Shown: positions 34,795 through 44,493 of the stretch, in pieces
Layout of the letters: each line of letters begins with the position of its first letter
Position numbering within the stretch: position 1 is the first letter of the stretch
NCBI GenBank assembly: GCA_965263155.1
Contig: OZ253586.1
Span: 868,001-932,000 of the forward strand
Length of the DNA stretch: 64,000 nucleotides
Reading direction: 5' to 3'
Origin: JAAXIE01 sp965263155
GTDB taxonomy: Bacteria; Chloroflexota; Dehalococcoidia; Lucifugimonadales; JAAXIE01
The notes under the pieces: model-generated
Told to the model about the DNA's origin: nothing
Databases searched by the model: none
What the model saw: the letters and a program-made list of their open reading frames with translations, nothing else
Translations under genes and position numbers: made by a program

Positions 34795-37017
34795 CTACCC
34801 ACGTATCGCGCGATACACCCTCTCTGCGGTGATGGGCAGGTGCGTGACGCGCACGCCGATGGCATCCTGTATCGCGTTCGCGATGGCAGGCGCGGTGGTG
34901 AGGACGGAGTGCTCGCCGATGGCCTTGCTGGAGTAGGGGCCGGGGCCGCCCTCAGCGTGGACTAGGACGGTGCGCAGTTCAGGCATGTCGGCGGAGGTGG
35001 GGATTTTGTAGTCGCCCAAGCTGACGGTGGTGGGCCTACCCTCGTCGTGCTGTAGCTCTTCCATTACGGAGAAGCCCAGCGCTTGGGCAAAGCCGCCGTC
35101 GATCTGGCCTTGATGGGCCATGGGGTTGATGATGGTGCCTACGTCGTGGGACGTTGTGAAGGATAGCAGGTGCACCTGCCCAGTCTCGGTGTCCACGCCT
35201 ACCTCGGCCACCTGTGCCACGAAAGCAGTAACCTCGTGGGGGGTGCGCTGGTAGTGGGCGTCGGCCTCAATGGGCCCGCCTGCCCGTGACGCCAACTCGC
35301 CGAACGTTGTGGAGTTCCCGTTAGCCTGCAGCCGGCCTCCCGTGAAGGTAATGGCCTCCTCGTTCCAGCCGTACAGGTCGGAAGCTAGGGCGGCCATCTT
35401 CTCCTTGACCTGTGCAGCGGCCATCATGGTGGCCGTGCCCTGCACATGAGTCACCCTGCTGCCGCCGACGCCGGTGTCGAAGTCGGTCTCGTCGGTAGTC
35501 CACTGCACTAGGCGGACCTCCCCCGGCTCAATGCCCAGTTCTTCGGCCACGATCTGGCGCAGAATCGTATACATGCCGGTGCCGGTGTCATGCACTGCGG
35601 TGCGCAGGGTCACCGAGCCGTCAGACTCGACCGATATCTGGGAGCGGGACTCGCCCCCGCCGATGTGTCGTTCCGCCATGGCCATGCCCCGACCCACTGC
35701 CAGCCCGCTAAACGGCTTCGAAGACCAGTAGCCGCCCACTTCGCAGGCTTGGCGCAGGATCTCCTCCCCCTGCATGTCCTCCCAGTGATGGCCCGACGCG
35801 GGCATGTCGCCGGGCAGCAGCAGGTTCCGCATGCGCATGTCGAAGGGGTCGATATCCAACTCGCGGGCGATGATGTCGATTTGCGACTCGGCAGCGAAGA
35901 TGGTCTGGGGGTCGCCGGGGGCCCGCAGGCTCCCACAGGGGACGAGGTTGGAGTAGACCATGTAGCTGTCGACCTGAATGTTGTCCACGCGATAGGGGCC
36001 CACTGCCCTCAGTCCACCATAGCTCAGCAAAGGCGAGGGTTTGAAGGCAGCATAGGCCCCGCTGTTGAAGTGCATGGTCACCTTGCGGGCCAGAATCGTT
36101 CCGTCGTTCTTCACCCCAGTCTTGTAGGTGATGCGAGAGGGGTGACGCGGGTTGCCCCCTTGGAACTCTTCGATGTAGTCCATGACCATCCGCACAGGGC
36201 GGCCAGCGACTTGGGACAAGTGGTAGGCGATGTGGGTGTCCATGAAGGAGCCCTTGCCCCCGAAGTCGCCACCTATCGGCGCCGGGTTCAAACGTATCTC
36301 CGACTCCGGCAGGTCCAGGCCGTCGGCCATCTGCTTCCGCACTTGGAAGGGCATCTTGCTGTTGACCCAGACATCTGTGTGGCCTGCTTGGTCCACATCA
36401 ACCAGCGAGGCGTGGGGCTCCAAGTATGCTTGGTGCTGGTGAGAGGTGGTGAAGGTGTGCTCGAATACGCGGTCGGCTTGAGCAAAACCCTCGTCCACGT
36501 CGCCCATCTCGTAATGCTGATGGGAAGCGACGTTGGAAGGAGTATCTTGGTCGGCTGGCCTTCCAGCGTACTGGTTGAAGTCGGGGTGAAGGACAGGCGC
36601 TCCGGGGGCCACGGCCTGCTCTATGTCGTAGACGCCCGGCAACTCCTCGTACTCCACCTCGATCAGAAGCAGTGCCAGCTCGGCCGCCTCGGCAGTATCG
36701 GCTGCAACGGCGGCCACCTTCTGCCCGACGAATCGCACCACGTCCCGCGCCAGCACCGGCAGGTCGCGTATGGCGCGCCCCACCATCTGAGGCGGAATAT
36801 CGAAGCCCGTAAGCACGGCTCGCACACCCGGCAGGCGACGAGCCTCTGTGGCATCGATGCTCACTATGCGGGCATGAGGCAGAGGGCTGCGCAGGCACCT
36901 GCCCACAAGCACACCCGGAGGGTTCAGGTCAGCCACGTAGGCTGCCCGACCGGTGACCTTTTCAGGGCCTTCCAAGCGGCCAATGGGCTGGCCAACTACC
37001 CTGTCGCTGCTAGTCAT
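34795..37017 (-). CDS. xanthine dehydrogenase / CoxL family molybdopterin subunit, orphan
   Basis: 740 residues. The two-domain large subunit of molybdenum hydroxylases: GRLEGPEKVTGRAAYVAD start, GGDFGGK at residues 249-255, NLVPCGSLRAPGDPQTIFAAES (substrate/cofactor-loop region) and IGEHSVLTTAPAIANAI near the end, with the catalytic Glu of the GE motif. The AYRCSFR signature of true aerobic CO dehydrogenase is absent, so it is more like an aldehyde oxidase or nicotinate/isoquinoline-type hydroxylase. The usual small 2Fe-2S and FAD subunits are not adjacent, so electron partners must be encoded elsewhere or the gene is orphaned. Confidence 0.88.
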   Translation of the reverse strand: MTSSDRVVGQPIGRLEGPEKVTGRAAYVADLNPPGVLVGRCLRSPLPHARIVSIDATEARRLPGVRAVLTGFDIPPQMVGRAIRDLPVLARDVVRFVGQKVAAVAADTAEAAELALLLIEVEYEELPGVYDIEQAVAPGAPVLHPDFNQYAGRPADQDTPSNVASHQHYEMGDVDEGFAQADRVFEHTFTTSHQHQAYLEPHASLVDVDQAGHTDVWVNSKMPFQVRKQMADGLDLPESEIRLNPAPIGGDFGGKGSFMDTHIAYHLSQVAGRPVRMVMDYIEEFQGGNPRHPSRITYKTGVKNDGTILARKVTMHFNSGAYAAFKPSPLLSYGGLRAVGPYRVDNIQVDSYMVYSNLVPCGSLRAPGDPQTIFAAESQIDIIARELDIDPFDMRMRNLLLPGDMPASGHHWEDMQGEEILRQACEVGGYWSSKPFSGLAVGRGMAMAERHIGGGESRSQISVESDGSVTLRTAVHDTGTGMYTILRQIVAEELGIEPGEVRLVQWTTDETDFDTGVGGSRVTHVQGTATMMAAAQVKEKMAALASDLYGWNEEAITFTGGRLQANGNSTTFGELASRAGGPIEADAHYQRTPHEVTAFVAQVAEVGVDTETGQVHLLSFTTSHDVGTIINPMAHQGQIDGGFAQALGFSVMEELQHDEGRPTTVSLGDYKIPTSADMPELRTVLVHAEGGPGPYSSKAIGEHSVLTTAPAIANAIQDAIGVRVTHLPITAERVYRAIRG

Positions 37018-37155
37018 AATGTATACCTCGCTGGCAGAATAAAGATGTCGTGCTAGGGATTATCGCCCCCCATTCTACACACTGCCGCCCCCACTGGCTC
37101 ATCGTCTTCCAGCCGTCCCCGCCCTCACCCCCTATCCACCCACCCGCGCCATGCA

Positions 37156-37161
37156 TATAAT
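37156..37161 (+). promoter_or_regulatory. -10 element for tRNA-Ala
   Basis: Perfect TATAAT 20 bases before the tRNA 5' end. No matching -35 is evident; the position 17 bases upstream reads TATCCA. The TG two bases before the -10 suggests an extended -10 type promoter. Confidence 0.4.
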
Positions 37162-37180
37162 CAATACCCCACACCACTTT

Positions 37181-37256
<76 letters not shown>

Positions 37257-37322
37257 CGGCTTACTGTAGACAGTACTGGCCCTCGCAGAGCCATCTCCTC
37301 GGTGTCCAAGCCCGGTATCCGG

Positions 37323-37655
37323 CTATCCCGCAGGCATCGGGATTGTGTAGCGGATGGCGGCCTTGCCCGGGCTGACGACGATCTCCTTTACGGAAGATTC
37401 AACGAATGCCCGCGACTCAGTCAGCTCGCTGGTCTTCAAGAACTCGCTCATGTCCTGGGCGTAAGCGGTGATGGCCTCCACATCGTCCAGGGTCACCTCC
37501 GTTGTAAGAGCATCCACCGGGCGTCCTGGGATGCGAGGGGTGACCTCGGCCATGTCTAGGTCGGTGGTCTCCACCAGGTTGTAGAGCCGGTCCAACCTGC
37601 GCCTCACCTCGGTCAGCTCCGCCTCTATGGTCTCTAGGTGGGCGATAACGTCCAT
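37323..37655 (-). pseudogene. C-terminal fragment of a large serine recombinase
   Basis: 110 residues: a coiled-coil-like start (LETIEAELTEVRRRLDRLYNL) and the end AFVESSVKEIVVSPGKAAIRYTIPMP, which matches the typical C-terminus of phage-type serine recombinases (resolvase superfamily), where a beta strand before TIPxP closes the domain. The catalytic N-terminal domain is missing; an in-frame TAG lies 13 codons upstream of the first ATG. It sits next to tRNA-Ala and points to a lost integrated element. It could also be translated as a free small protein. Confidence 0.55.
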
Positions 37656-37830
37656 CAGGCTGCCCCCACTGCGGGTCCGGACCGTTGGGGCCTAGGAAGC
37701 TCGCAAGTCGGCATATGCGCAATGGAGCAGATGGGCACAGACTCCGCCGCTGGCGCGGAAGGGGGTTGGAGATTATCATGGGTGTCAATACTTAAACAGG
37801 CGCTTCAATGGTTGCCTAGAGGAGCCTTCA

Positions 37831-38907
37831 ATGCCACAGGACAACGGGTCACAGGACTACAGCATCACCATCGGTACTACGGGGCGAGGCACTTGGAACA
37901 GTCTTGACGCAGGACAATCATGGATGCTCCAGCGGAAGTGGTTCTTCCCCCCAGAGAGCCCTATTGTAAGGGCCCTCACCCTCCATCCGTCGGAGCCTCA
38001 CACCGTCTATGCCGGCGGCGACAGAGGCGTCCATCGCAGCGTGGACAACGGCCGCAACTGGGAGATGATCAGTAAGCCCGGCGAAGTCACCAACGTGTGG
38101 TCCATCGCCATCTGCCAAGACGACCCCGATACCATGTTCGCTGGCGTCAGCCCCACCGGGCTTTATCGATCCCGCGATGGCGGCTGTACGTGGGAGAAGC
38201 TGTCCCTGCCTCCTCTGGCCACTGAATGTGAGGTAGGAGACCCTCGTGTCACCCAGATGGTCATTGACCCCGACGATAGCCGCATAGTCTGGGCAGGCAT
38301 TGAGGTGGACGGGATATTGCGGAGTGTCGACCAAGGTGATACCTGGGCTCGCATCCCCGTGCCTGATGAAGACATCCATAGCATGGTAATCGGCGAAGGC
38401 AGCCCCAAGCGGGTCTTTGCGCTGACCCCGCGGGAGCTCTACGTCACCACCGACATGGGCGAGAGTTGGGAACCCTTGGGCACCAAGGGTTTTACCAATG
38501 AGATAGGTGGCGCCCGATACCAGCGGTGGCTGGCTCACAAACCTGACGACCATCGTGTGATGTTCATGGGGACTGGGAGCTTCAACGTCGGAGATGCCGG
38601 CAATATATTCCGCAGCATGGACTTCGGACAGAGTTGGGAGCCGGTGGGGCTACACAAGCACACCAACTCCACCGTGTTCGGCATTCACACCAACGCGGCC
38701 GACCCTGACCGCGTGGTGGCTTGCGCGGTCAATGGAGAGGTATGGGCCAGCGACGACGTCGGCGATACGTGGCGTCTGATTGAGCAGACCTTCGGCGAGC
38801 TGAACTGCATAGCGTGGCAACCCAACTCGAACGAAATCAGGGCTGAGCACACGCCTACCGGCATGCAGGCTGGCTTGGGAGGCGATGTTATCGTACCCAA
38901 AGCGTAG
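37831..38907 (+). CDS. BNR/Asp-box beta-propeller protein (sialidase or Ycf48-like)
   Basis: 358 residues with repeated Asp-box motifs: SLDAGQSW, SVDNGRNW, SRDGGCTW, SVDQGDTW, TTDMGESW, SMDFGQSW and SDDVGDTW, each in a strand repeat of about 45 residues, giving a six- or seven-bladed propeller. The propeller occurs in sialidases, VPS10-like and PSII-assembly-factor-like proteins. Catalytic residues of sialidase are not evident, so a binding or scaffolding role is as likely. No signal peptide is apparent. It heads the catabolic stretch with the Rieske oxygenase 80 bases downstream. Confidence 0.8.
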   Translation: MPQDNGSQDYSITIGTTGRGTWNSLDAGQSWMLQRKWFFPPESPIVRALTLHPSEPHTVYAGGDRGVHRSVDNGRNWEMISKPGEVTNVWSIAICQDDPDTMFAGVSPTGLYRSRDGGCTWEKLSLPPLATECEVGDPRVTQMVIDPDDSRIVWAGIEVDGILRSVDQGDTWARIPVPDEDIHSMVIGEGSPKRVFALTPRELYVTTDMGESWEPLGTKGFTNEIGGARYQRWLAHKPDDHRVMFMGTGSFNVGDAGNIFRSMDFGQSWEPVGLHKHTNSTVFGIHTNAADPDRVVACAVNGEVWASDDVGDTWRLIEQTFGELNCIAWQPNSNEIRAEHTPTGMQAGLGGDVIVPKA

Positions 38908-38988
38908 ATTGCTTGGACAGCCCGGTTCTATCTCCCGCCGGGATGGTACGGTTCCGTCCCATGTTCGCTCGGAAAGGAGTCTGCAACA

Positions 38989-40275
38989 GTGAGTACGAGA
39001 GCGCCTTTCTTGGATCAGCGCTACGGCGCTTACCACCATCGGTTCGTACCAAGGGAAGACGAGGAGCTCACCCATGTGGGGCCCGGCTCTCCTTGCGGGG
39101 AGTACCTGCGCCGGTTCTGGCACCCCGTAGCTTCGAGTGCTGAACTGCAGGACCTGCCCATAGCAGTCCGCATCATGGGGGAAGAGTTGCTCGTGTTCCG
39201 CGACCGCTCCGGCAGGGTGGGGCTTCTTGAGTTGCACTGTAGCCATAGAGGGACGTCACTGGAGTTCGGCCAGATAGAGGCGGAAGGCATCCGCTGCTGC
39301 TATCACGGCTGGCTGTTTGGTGTCGACGGCGCCATTCTCGACACGCCGGGTGAACCCCCGGAGAGCACGTTCAAGGAGCGCCTGTGCCACGGGGCCTACC
39401 CCGTCCGCGAATACCAAGGACTGGTATTCGCCTATATGGGGCCGCCGGACAATGTACCTGAGTTCCCCATATACGACACCGGCAATCTACCTGGTTACGA
39501 CCGCTACTCCGTGACAAAGCATCACTGGCCCTGCAACTGGCTTCAGGTCAAGGACAACTGCATGGACCCCTCGCACACCGCCTTCCTGCACACCATTGAG
39601 ATGGGCCATGGGTTCAGCGATGCTCACAAGGAGTTGGGCACCTTGGACTGGATGGAGACTCCTATAGGGATGATATACATCCACTGCCGTCGCGTGGACG
39701 ACAACATCTTTGTACGGATGACCGACTACATATCGCCAACCCTGCACCAGATAGCAACCAACGCCGAGGATGGTTCCAAGGAGCACGGCTTTTATCGTGC
39801 CAGTTCCACCTTCTGGCTGGTCCCCATAGACGACACCAACTGCGCCACCATCGTCCTGCGGCGCCAGCGCCAAGGCGACCCTCCGCCGGGTCCATCCTTC
39901 GGCCAAGACGGTGACCGGCCCTACGAAGACCGCCAACGCTCCCCAGGTGACTGGGACGCTCAGGTAACCCAGAGGCCCATTGCTGTGCATGCCATGGAGC
40001 GCTTGGGAACCACGGACAGGGGTGTCATCATGCTGCGGGGCTTGGTGCGGGATGGCATCCAAGCAGTGCGTGAGGGGAGGGACCCCAAAGGAGTCCTTCA
40101 TACGCCCGGCGAGGTGGTCACGACCTACGCCAACAACTCAGTGTGGCGTGTCCCACCGGCGCCTACGCCCGAAGAGGACTGGGAGCTACTGTTGCAGACT
40201 GGCCGACGGGCGGTAGAGATATACATGACCAACCCGTCGTTGGAGACTGCCCCCCAAGCCGTCCGGAACGGCTAA
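38989..40275 (+). CDS. Rieske non-heme iron oxygenase, large subunit
   Basis: 428 residues, GTG start with AAGGAG about 10 bases upstream. The Rieske 2Fe-2S motif is Cys84-x-His86 and Cys103-x2-His106 (LHCSHRG...CCYHGW). The mononuclear-iron motif reads DNCMDPSHTAFLH. The length, the single subunit and the GPGTPCGEYLRRFWHPV-type start resemble phthalate 4,5-dioxygenase oxygenase and vanillate demethylase-type enzymes, which hydroxylate or demethylate aromatic acids. No reductase is found nearby. It is followed within 35 bases by an alpha/beta hydrolase. Confidence 0.9.
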   Translation: MSTRAPFLDQRYGAYHHRFVPREDEELTHVGPGSPCGEYLRRFWHPVASSAELQDLPIAVRIMGEELLVFRDRSGRVGLLELHCSHRGTSLEFGQIEAEGIRCCYHGWLFGVDGAILDTPGEPPESTFKERLCHGAYPVREYQGLVFAYMGPPDNVPEFPIYDTGNLPGYDRYSVTKHHWPCNWLQVKDNCMDPSHTAFLHTIEMGHGFSDAHKELGTLDWMETPIGMIYIHCRRVDDNIFVRMTDYISPTLHQIATNAEDGSKEHGFYRASSTFWLVPIDDTNCATIVLRRQRQGDPPPGPSFGQDGDRPYEDRQRSPGDWDAQVTQRPIAVHAMERLGTTDRGVIMLRGLVRDGIQAVREGRDPKGVLHTPGEVVTTYANNSVWRVPPAPTPEEDWELLLQTGRRAVEIYMTNPSLETAPQAVRNG

Positions 40276-40307
40276 GGCCCGGAACCCGTTAAGAAAGGAA
40301 GGCCAAG

Positions 40308-41078
40308 ATGCCTAACGCCAGCGTGAATGGCACAGAGATTTACTACGAGACCCACGGCGAAGGCCCCGCTATCGTATTCGCCCACGGAGTAGGCGGCAAC
40401 CATTCGGTCTGGTTCCAGCAAGTGCCCTACTTCGCTCGTAACCGCCAAGTCATTACCTTCGATCACCGCGGGTTCGGCCGCTCAAAGGAAATACCCGAAG
40501 GGCCTGACCGCGCCGAGTTCGTGGAGGACCTGCATGGCTTGCTGGACCATCTTGAACTCCAGCAGGCTGCGTTGGTGGCCCAGTCCATGGGAGGCATCGC
40601 CTGCCTTGGACTGACGGCTAGATATGCGGACCGTGTCTCGGCCTTGGTTATGGCGGACACTGTGGGGAGTATGCAAGACGAGGGCATTCAGGCTATGACC
40701 GCCGCCGACCGGGAAGCGTCTGACAAGCTATCGCAGCTTGATCGAGCCGTGTCGAGGGGGTTCCAAGTACGAGAACCCGCCATGTCGCTGCTATTCCTGC
40801 AACTCAACTCCTTCAATAAGACCAACCGCCATTCCCTCAGGGACAGCGGGTACATAGGCCCGACTCCGGATGCAGTGACCGCCTCCGGCGTACCCACCAT
40901 GTTCATCGTAGGCCAAGAGGACAAGGTCGCTTCGCCCCGCACGGTCCGCGGCGCACACAAGTTGTTGCCCGGCTCAGTCTTAGCCGAGGTGCCCGACGCC
41001 GCCCACTCCGTCTATTGGGAAAAGCCCGACGTGTTCAACTTCCTGATTGAAGGATTCTTGGTCAAGAACGAGGCCTGA
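40308..41078 (+). CDS. alpha/beta hydrolase
   Basis: 256 residues. The oxyanion strand HGVGGNHSVWFQQ, the nucleophile elbow VAQSMGGIACLG (Ser with Ala in place of the first Gly) and the C-terminal acid and His (VGQEDKV, PDAAHSVYWEKP) give a complete triad. Resembles enol-lactone hydrolases and ring-cleavage product hydrolases of aromatic pathways. GGAAGG precedes the ATG, and the gene follows the Rieske oxygenase directly. Confidence 0.88.
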   Translation: MPNASVNGTEIYYETHGEGPAIVFAHGVGGNHSVWFQQVPYFARNRQVITFDHRGFGRSKEIPEGPDRAEFVEDLHGLLDHLELQQAALVAQSMGGIACLGLTARYADRVSALVMADTVGSMQDEGIQAMTAADREASDKLSQLDRAVSRGFQVREPAMSLLFLQLNSFNKTNRHSLRDSGYIGPTPDAVTASGVPTMFIVGQEDKVASPRTVRGAHKLLPGSVLAEVPDAAHSVYWEKPDVFNFLIEGFLVKNEA

Positions 41079-41209
41079 ACACGATTGCTCATAATGTATG
41101 TTGCCCCGAACCATGCCCCATATCCGGTAGTCAGCCTTGACGCTAACCACAATAGCAAGGTAGTATCGCGCCTATTCTGATTAAACTGTACTCGGGAGGA
41201 GACCATCTA

Positions 41210-43258
41210 TTGATTGTCAAAGGCAAGGCACTAGCTCTGGCAGCAGTCGCTATATTACTCACTATCATCTTGGCTTGCGGTGGCGAGGCATCGCCTACCC
41301 CGGAGCCGGTTGACACCAACGAACAGATCGCCATGGCGGTACAGAAAGCCCTGGAGGGGCTTCCCGCACCCGGCCCATCTGGCCCTACCACTGAGGAAAT
41401 CGCTACCCAGATACAGGCAGCTGTGAAAGCTTCGATGGAGTCGACCGCCGGCGCGGCCCTCTCGCCAGAGGCGGTAGCGGCCATGGTGGAACAAGCCCTG
41501 TCCTCCCTGCCAGAGTCCGACGTATCGGCGGAGGAAATAGCAAGGCTGGTACAGCTGGCCGTGTCCGATCAGATGGCGGCGATGCCGACACCCGCCGCCA
41601 CTCCGGCCCCCACCGAGATCCCGATGATGATGGGGCCTCACGGGGTGTTGGACGTGGGCGTAGTTGACTTGGGCGCCAACGTCAACGTGCTTCACAACCA
41701 GCCCTTGTCGGCCTTCCGGTTCGATAACCTAGTCACCCACGAGCACATGTTCGCTACTACCACAGACAACAGAGTAGAGAACCGTCTGGTGGAAGACTGG
41801 AGCAGCGACGCCGCAGGCTTGGTGTACACCTTCAACCTGAGGCAAGGGGTACCGTGGCACAGAGATTACGGCGAGTTCACCGCTGACGATTTCATCTGGT
41901 CCATAGAGGACGTGGTGGCCGACGGATCACCCCACGCTGCCTCTGGTCGCATGCGAAACATCTGGACCTGTGAGGGCTGCGAACTCACTAAGGTCGACGA
42001 CAACACCGTTCAACTTACACGCCCCACGCCAACCTTCCAGATTACATGGCATAGCCGGTCGCCCCGCTCAGGGTCGGTGATGGCCATGCACAGCAAGAGC
42101 CAGTACGATGCCGTGGGCGAAGACCAAGCCAACATGCAGTCCGTAGGCACGGGCCCGTGGATGACCACCCAGTTCAGGAGCGGCGACAGGCGAGTCGTGG
42201 AGGCGGTCTCTGACCACTGGCGCAAGACCCCCGAATTCCAGCAGATGGTCTGGCACGAGATCCAGGAGAGCTCAACCAGGGTAGCTAACTTCCTCATAGG
42301 GCTTCTGGATACGGGCCAGTTCACCACGGCTGACGTGCAGACGATCAAGCAAGAGGACTTGGACTGGGTTCGGTTCATGCAGGTGCCCGGTGGCGCGACT
42401 CTCTACCTGAACTTCCTAGGCCAGCAATACCAAACCGACCACCCTGCTCACCAGCCCGACGCCGAAGGCAATATCAGGGTGCCTTTGGGGGAGAACGCCT
42501 ACGACTGCACTGTAGCCTACGTCTCCTGTGACCGGGACCTGGAATCTGAGGAGTGGGAGAGGGCCCGCAAGGTCCGCCTAGCCATGAGCCTCTCCATTGA
42601 CCGTCAGAAGCTGCTCAACAACTTGGCATTCGGCGAAGGTGAGCCGTGGTTCGTGCAGTGGTGGCTGGGCCACGACTTCAGGCTGCAGCAATTCGGCTTA
42701 GACGAACTAAGCTGGGACTACGACCCCGACCAAGCCAAAGCGATACTGGCGGAAGTCGCCCCCGACGGAATTGAGATAGACCTAGCCCTCAGCGAAGGCT
42801 TCTTCCCCGGCGTCATACCCGTCATCGAAGCAGTCGGAACCATGTGGGAAGGGATCGGTATCACCACCAAGGGCTTTAACATGCCCTTCTCAGCATACCG
42901 GCCAAGCTTGGTGAATCGCACCGCCAAGGCAATACACCCTCTGGGCGATAACCCCGGGCTATCACCCCTGCCAGCCTACGACCTGTTCTTCGACCCCGGC
43001 AGCGGTCTGAACCTGGGGTTCGAGCATCCATGGTTCACTCAGAAGCTGGAGGAAGCGGGCAATACGCTGGATGACGACGCCCGTTGGGCCATCCTCGCAG
43101 AAATGGCTGAGTGGATGTTCGACAATGTGATGGTGATGCCATTGTATCGACAGGCAACCGTGGCCCCGGTGGGCAGCGAGATCAATGTATGGCCTCTGCA
43201 GGCCTTGGGTTCCAACCTGCTGAACAACTATGAGTTCGTGACCCACAGGGAGCAATAG
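41210..43258 (+). CDS. ABC transporter substrate-binding lipoprotein, family 5
   Basis: 682 residues, TTG start with GGAGGAG about 8 bases upstream. Lipoprotein signal with Cys23 (LTIILACGG), then a Pro/Thr/Ser-rich and helical acidic linker of about 120 residues, then the extracellular solute-binding family 5 domain (NVLHNQPLSAFRFDNLVTHEHMF, VYTFNLRQGVPWHRDYGEFTADDFIWSIED). It should collect a peptide- or opine-like substrate outside the cell. No permease or ATPase is in the window, so the rest of the transporter is elsewhere. The linker is unusually long for the family, a style common in Chloroflexota lipoproteins. Confidence 0.85.
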   Translation: MIVKGKALALAAVAILLTIILACGGEASPTPEPVDTNEQIAMAVQKALEGLPAPGPSGPTTEEIATQIQAAVKASMESTAGAALSPEAVAAMVEQALSSLPESDVSAEEIARLVQLAVSDQMAAMPTPAATPAPTEIPMMMGPHGVLDVGVVDLGANVNVLHNQPLSAFRFDNLVTHEHMFATTTDNRVENRLVEDWSSDAAGLVYTFNLRQGVPWHRDYGEFTADDFIWSIEDVVADGSPHAASGRMRNIWTCEGCELTKVDDNTVQLTRPTPTFQITWHSRSPRSGSVMAMHSKSQYDAVGEDQANMQSVGTGPWMTTQFRSGDRRVVEAVSDHWRKTPEFQQMVWHEIQESSTRVANFLIGLLDTGQFTTADVQTIKQEDLDWVRFMQVPGGATLYLNFLGQQYQTDHPAHQPDAEGNIRVPLGENAYDCTVAYVSCDRDLESEEWERARKVRLAMSLSIDRQKLLNNLAFGEGEPWFVQWWLGHDFRLQQFGLDELSWDYDPDQAKAILAEVAPDGIEIDLALSEGFFPGVIPVIEAVGTMWEGIGITTKGFNMPFSAYRPSLVNRTAKAIHPLGDNPGLSPLPAYDLFFDPGSGLNLGFEHPWFTQKLEEAGNTLDDDARWAILAEMAEWMFDNVMVMPLYRQATVAPVGSEINVWPLQALGSNLLNNYEFVTHREQ

Positions 43259-43287
43259 GCCCCGGTCCGCGTTGCCTAGTCACATCG

Positions 43288-43317
43288 ACATGAGCCCTGG
43301 CCCTCCAGGGCTCATGT
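43288..43317. terminator. hairpin after the solute-binding protein gene
   Basis: 13-base stem ACATGAGCCCTGG with CCAGGGCTCATGT, loop CCCT, 29 bases after the stop. The T tract is weak, so a strong intrinsic terminator is uncertain. Confidence 0.5.
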
Positions 43318-43377
43318 CTTGCTTCTGGACCAGGAGTAAGCAGCGGTGGATTCGCTCGCTCCATCGGAAGGAGCCAC

Positions 43378-44421
43378 ATGGCCAACGGAAAAGTCAGGTT
43401 CGGAGTCAACGGTGTACTTCATGGCTCATATCCCGAGATGCTGCAGATGTGCCGCGCCGTCGAAGACGCCGGGCTGGAGATGCTGGGGGTCTCCGACTCG
43501 CCGATGCTGGCTAAAGAGCTCTACGTGGTTTCCACCTATTGCGCCATGAACACATCGCGGGTCAAAGTGGTCTCCGCCGTAACCAATCCGGTAACCCGCC
43601 ATCCCTCGGTAACCGCCAGCGGCATATACGCTCTAGAGCAGCTAGCGCCAGGCAGAATTGGGCTGGGGCTTGCCACCGGCGACAGCGCTCTTTGGGGCAT
43701 CGGCAAGAAGGGCATCGCCACGGTGGGCCACCTCAAGGAATACATCCTCTCCGTGAAGGGTCTGCTGCGTAACGAAGAGGTGCAGTACAGGGGCGCTACC
43801 TTCTCACACCACTGGTCCGACTACGACTCCCCCTCCGACATTCCGGTATACGTTGCCTGCTCCGGGCCTCGGGTGCTGGCCATGGCTTCCCAAGTGGCGG
43901 ATGGACTGATCATGTCCATGGGCTACGGCACGGAGAACATCCAGTACATCAAGAGCATCATTGCCGATAGCTGCGCTGAAGTCGGCCGCGACCCGGACGA
44001 GTTGGAGGTGTGGTGGCAGACGGCCCTCAGTTTCTCATCCAGCGTGGAAGATGGCATGCGCACCAACCTAGGCGTCAACACCAACTGGATGACCATGGGC
44101 AGCATGGAAGGCAAGCTGATTCCCGAAGAGTACCGTGAAGCCCTGATACAGCTGACGCACGATGAGCACAGCTTTTCGGCCACCTACCACAATGTGGACC
44201 GAGGGACGTGGACGGTCCAGCGGGCCAAGGAGCTGGGGATATACGACTGGCTGGTCGGCCGGTCGGCTAGACTCTGGGGCACCCCGCGGGATATCAGCCA
44301 CCGCTTGGCCGAGCTTGCCGATATGGGCGTGACCAACTGGCTCTTCTACGCTGGCCTGCCCGGCATTGATAAGCTGGACTTGGTGCGGAAGATCGCCCGC
44401 GAAGTGATGCCCAACTTCTGA
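43378..44421 (+). CDS. LLM class flavin/F420-dependent oxidoreductase
   Basis: 347 residues with AAGGAG before the ATG. Luciferase-like barrel of the F420 branch: EMLGVSDSPMLAKELY, VKVVSAVTNPVTRHPSVTASGIYALEQLAPGRIGLGLATGDSA and the substrate-cap region ENIQYIKSIIADSC. The GxxxGHL-type loop (KKGIATVGHLKEYI) fits F420-dependent methylenetetrahydromethanopterin-reductase relatives. It lies between the solute-binding protein and the second Rieske oxygenase on the same strand. Confidence 0.88.
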   Translation: MANGKVRFGVNGVLHGSYPEMLQMCRAVEDAGLEMLGVSDSPMLAKELYVVSTYCAMNTSRVKVVSAVTNPVTRHPSVTASGIYALEQLAPGRIGLGLATGDSALWGIGKKGIATVGHLKEYILSVKGLLRNEEVQYRGATFSHHWSDYDSPSDIPVYVACSGPRVLAMASQVADGLIMSMGYGTENIQYIKSIIADSCAEVGRDPDELEVWWQTALSFSSSVEDGMRTNLGVNTNWMTMGSMEGKLIPEEYREALIQLTHDEHSFSATYHNVDRGTWTVQRAKELGIYDWLVGRSARLWGTPRDISHRLAELADMGVTNWLFYAGLPGIDKLDLVRKIAREVMPNF

Positions 44422-44493
44422 CCCTCGGATCCAACTTGCCCGCCCTACTAAGTGTTGGTAAGGTTGGCAAGAATCACGCATGGAGGCAACTAG

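Noticed and set aside
34641..34865. 74-codon minus-strand frame after the CoxL gene
   Set aside because: Overlaps the CoxL end, no ribosome-binding site, no similarity noticed.
37262..37279. ACTGTAGACAGTACTGG near tRNA-Ala as a copy of the dispersed repeat
   Set aside because: Only about 15 bases match and the flanks do not; likely chance or a small palindrome.
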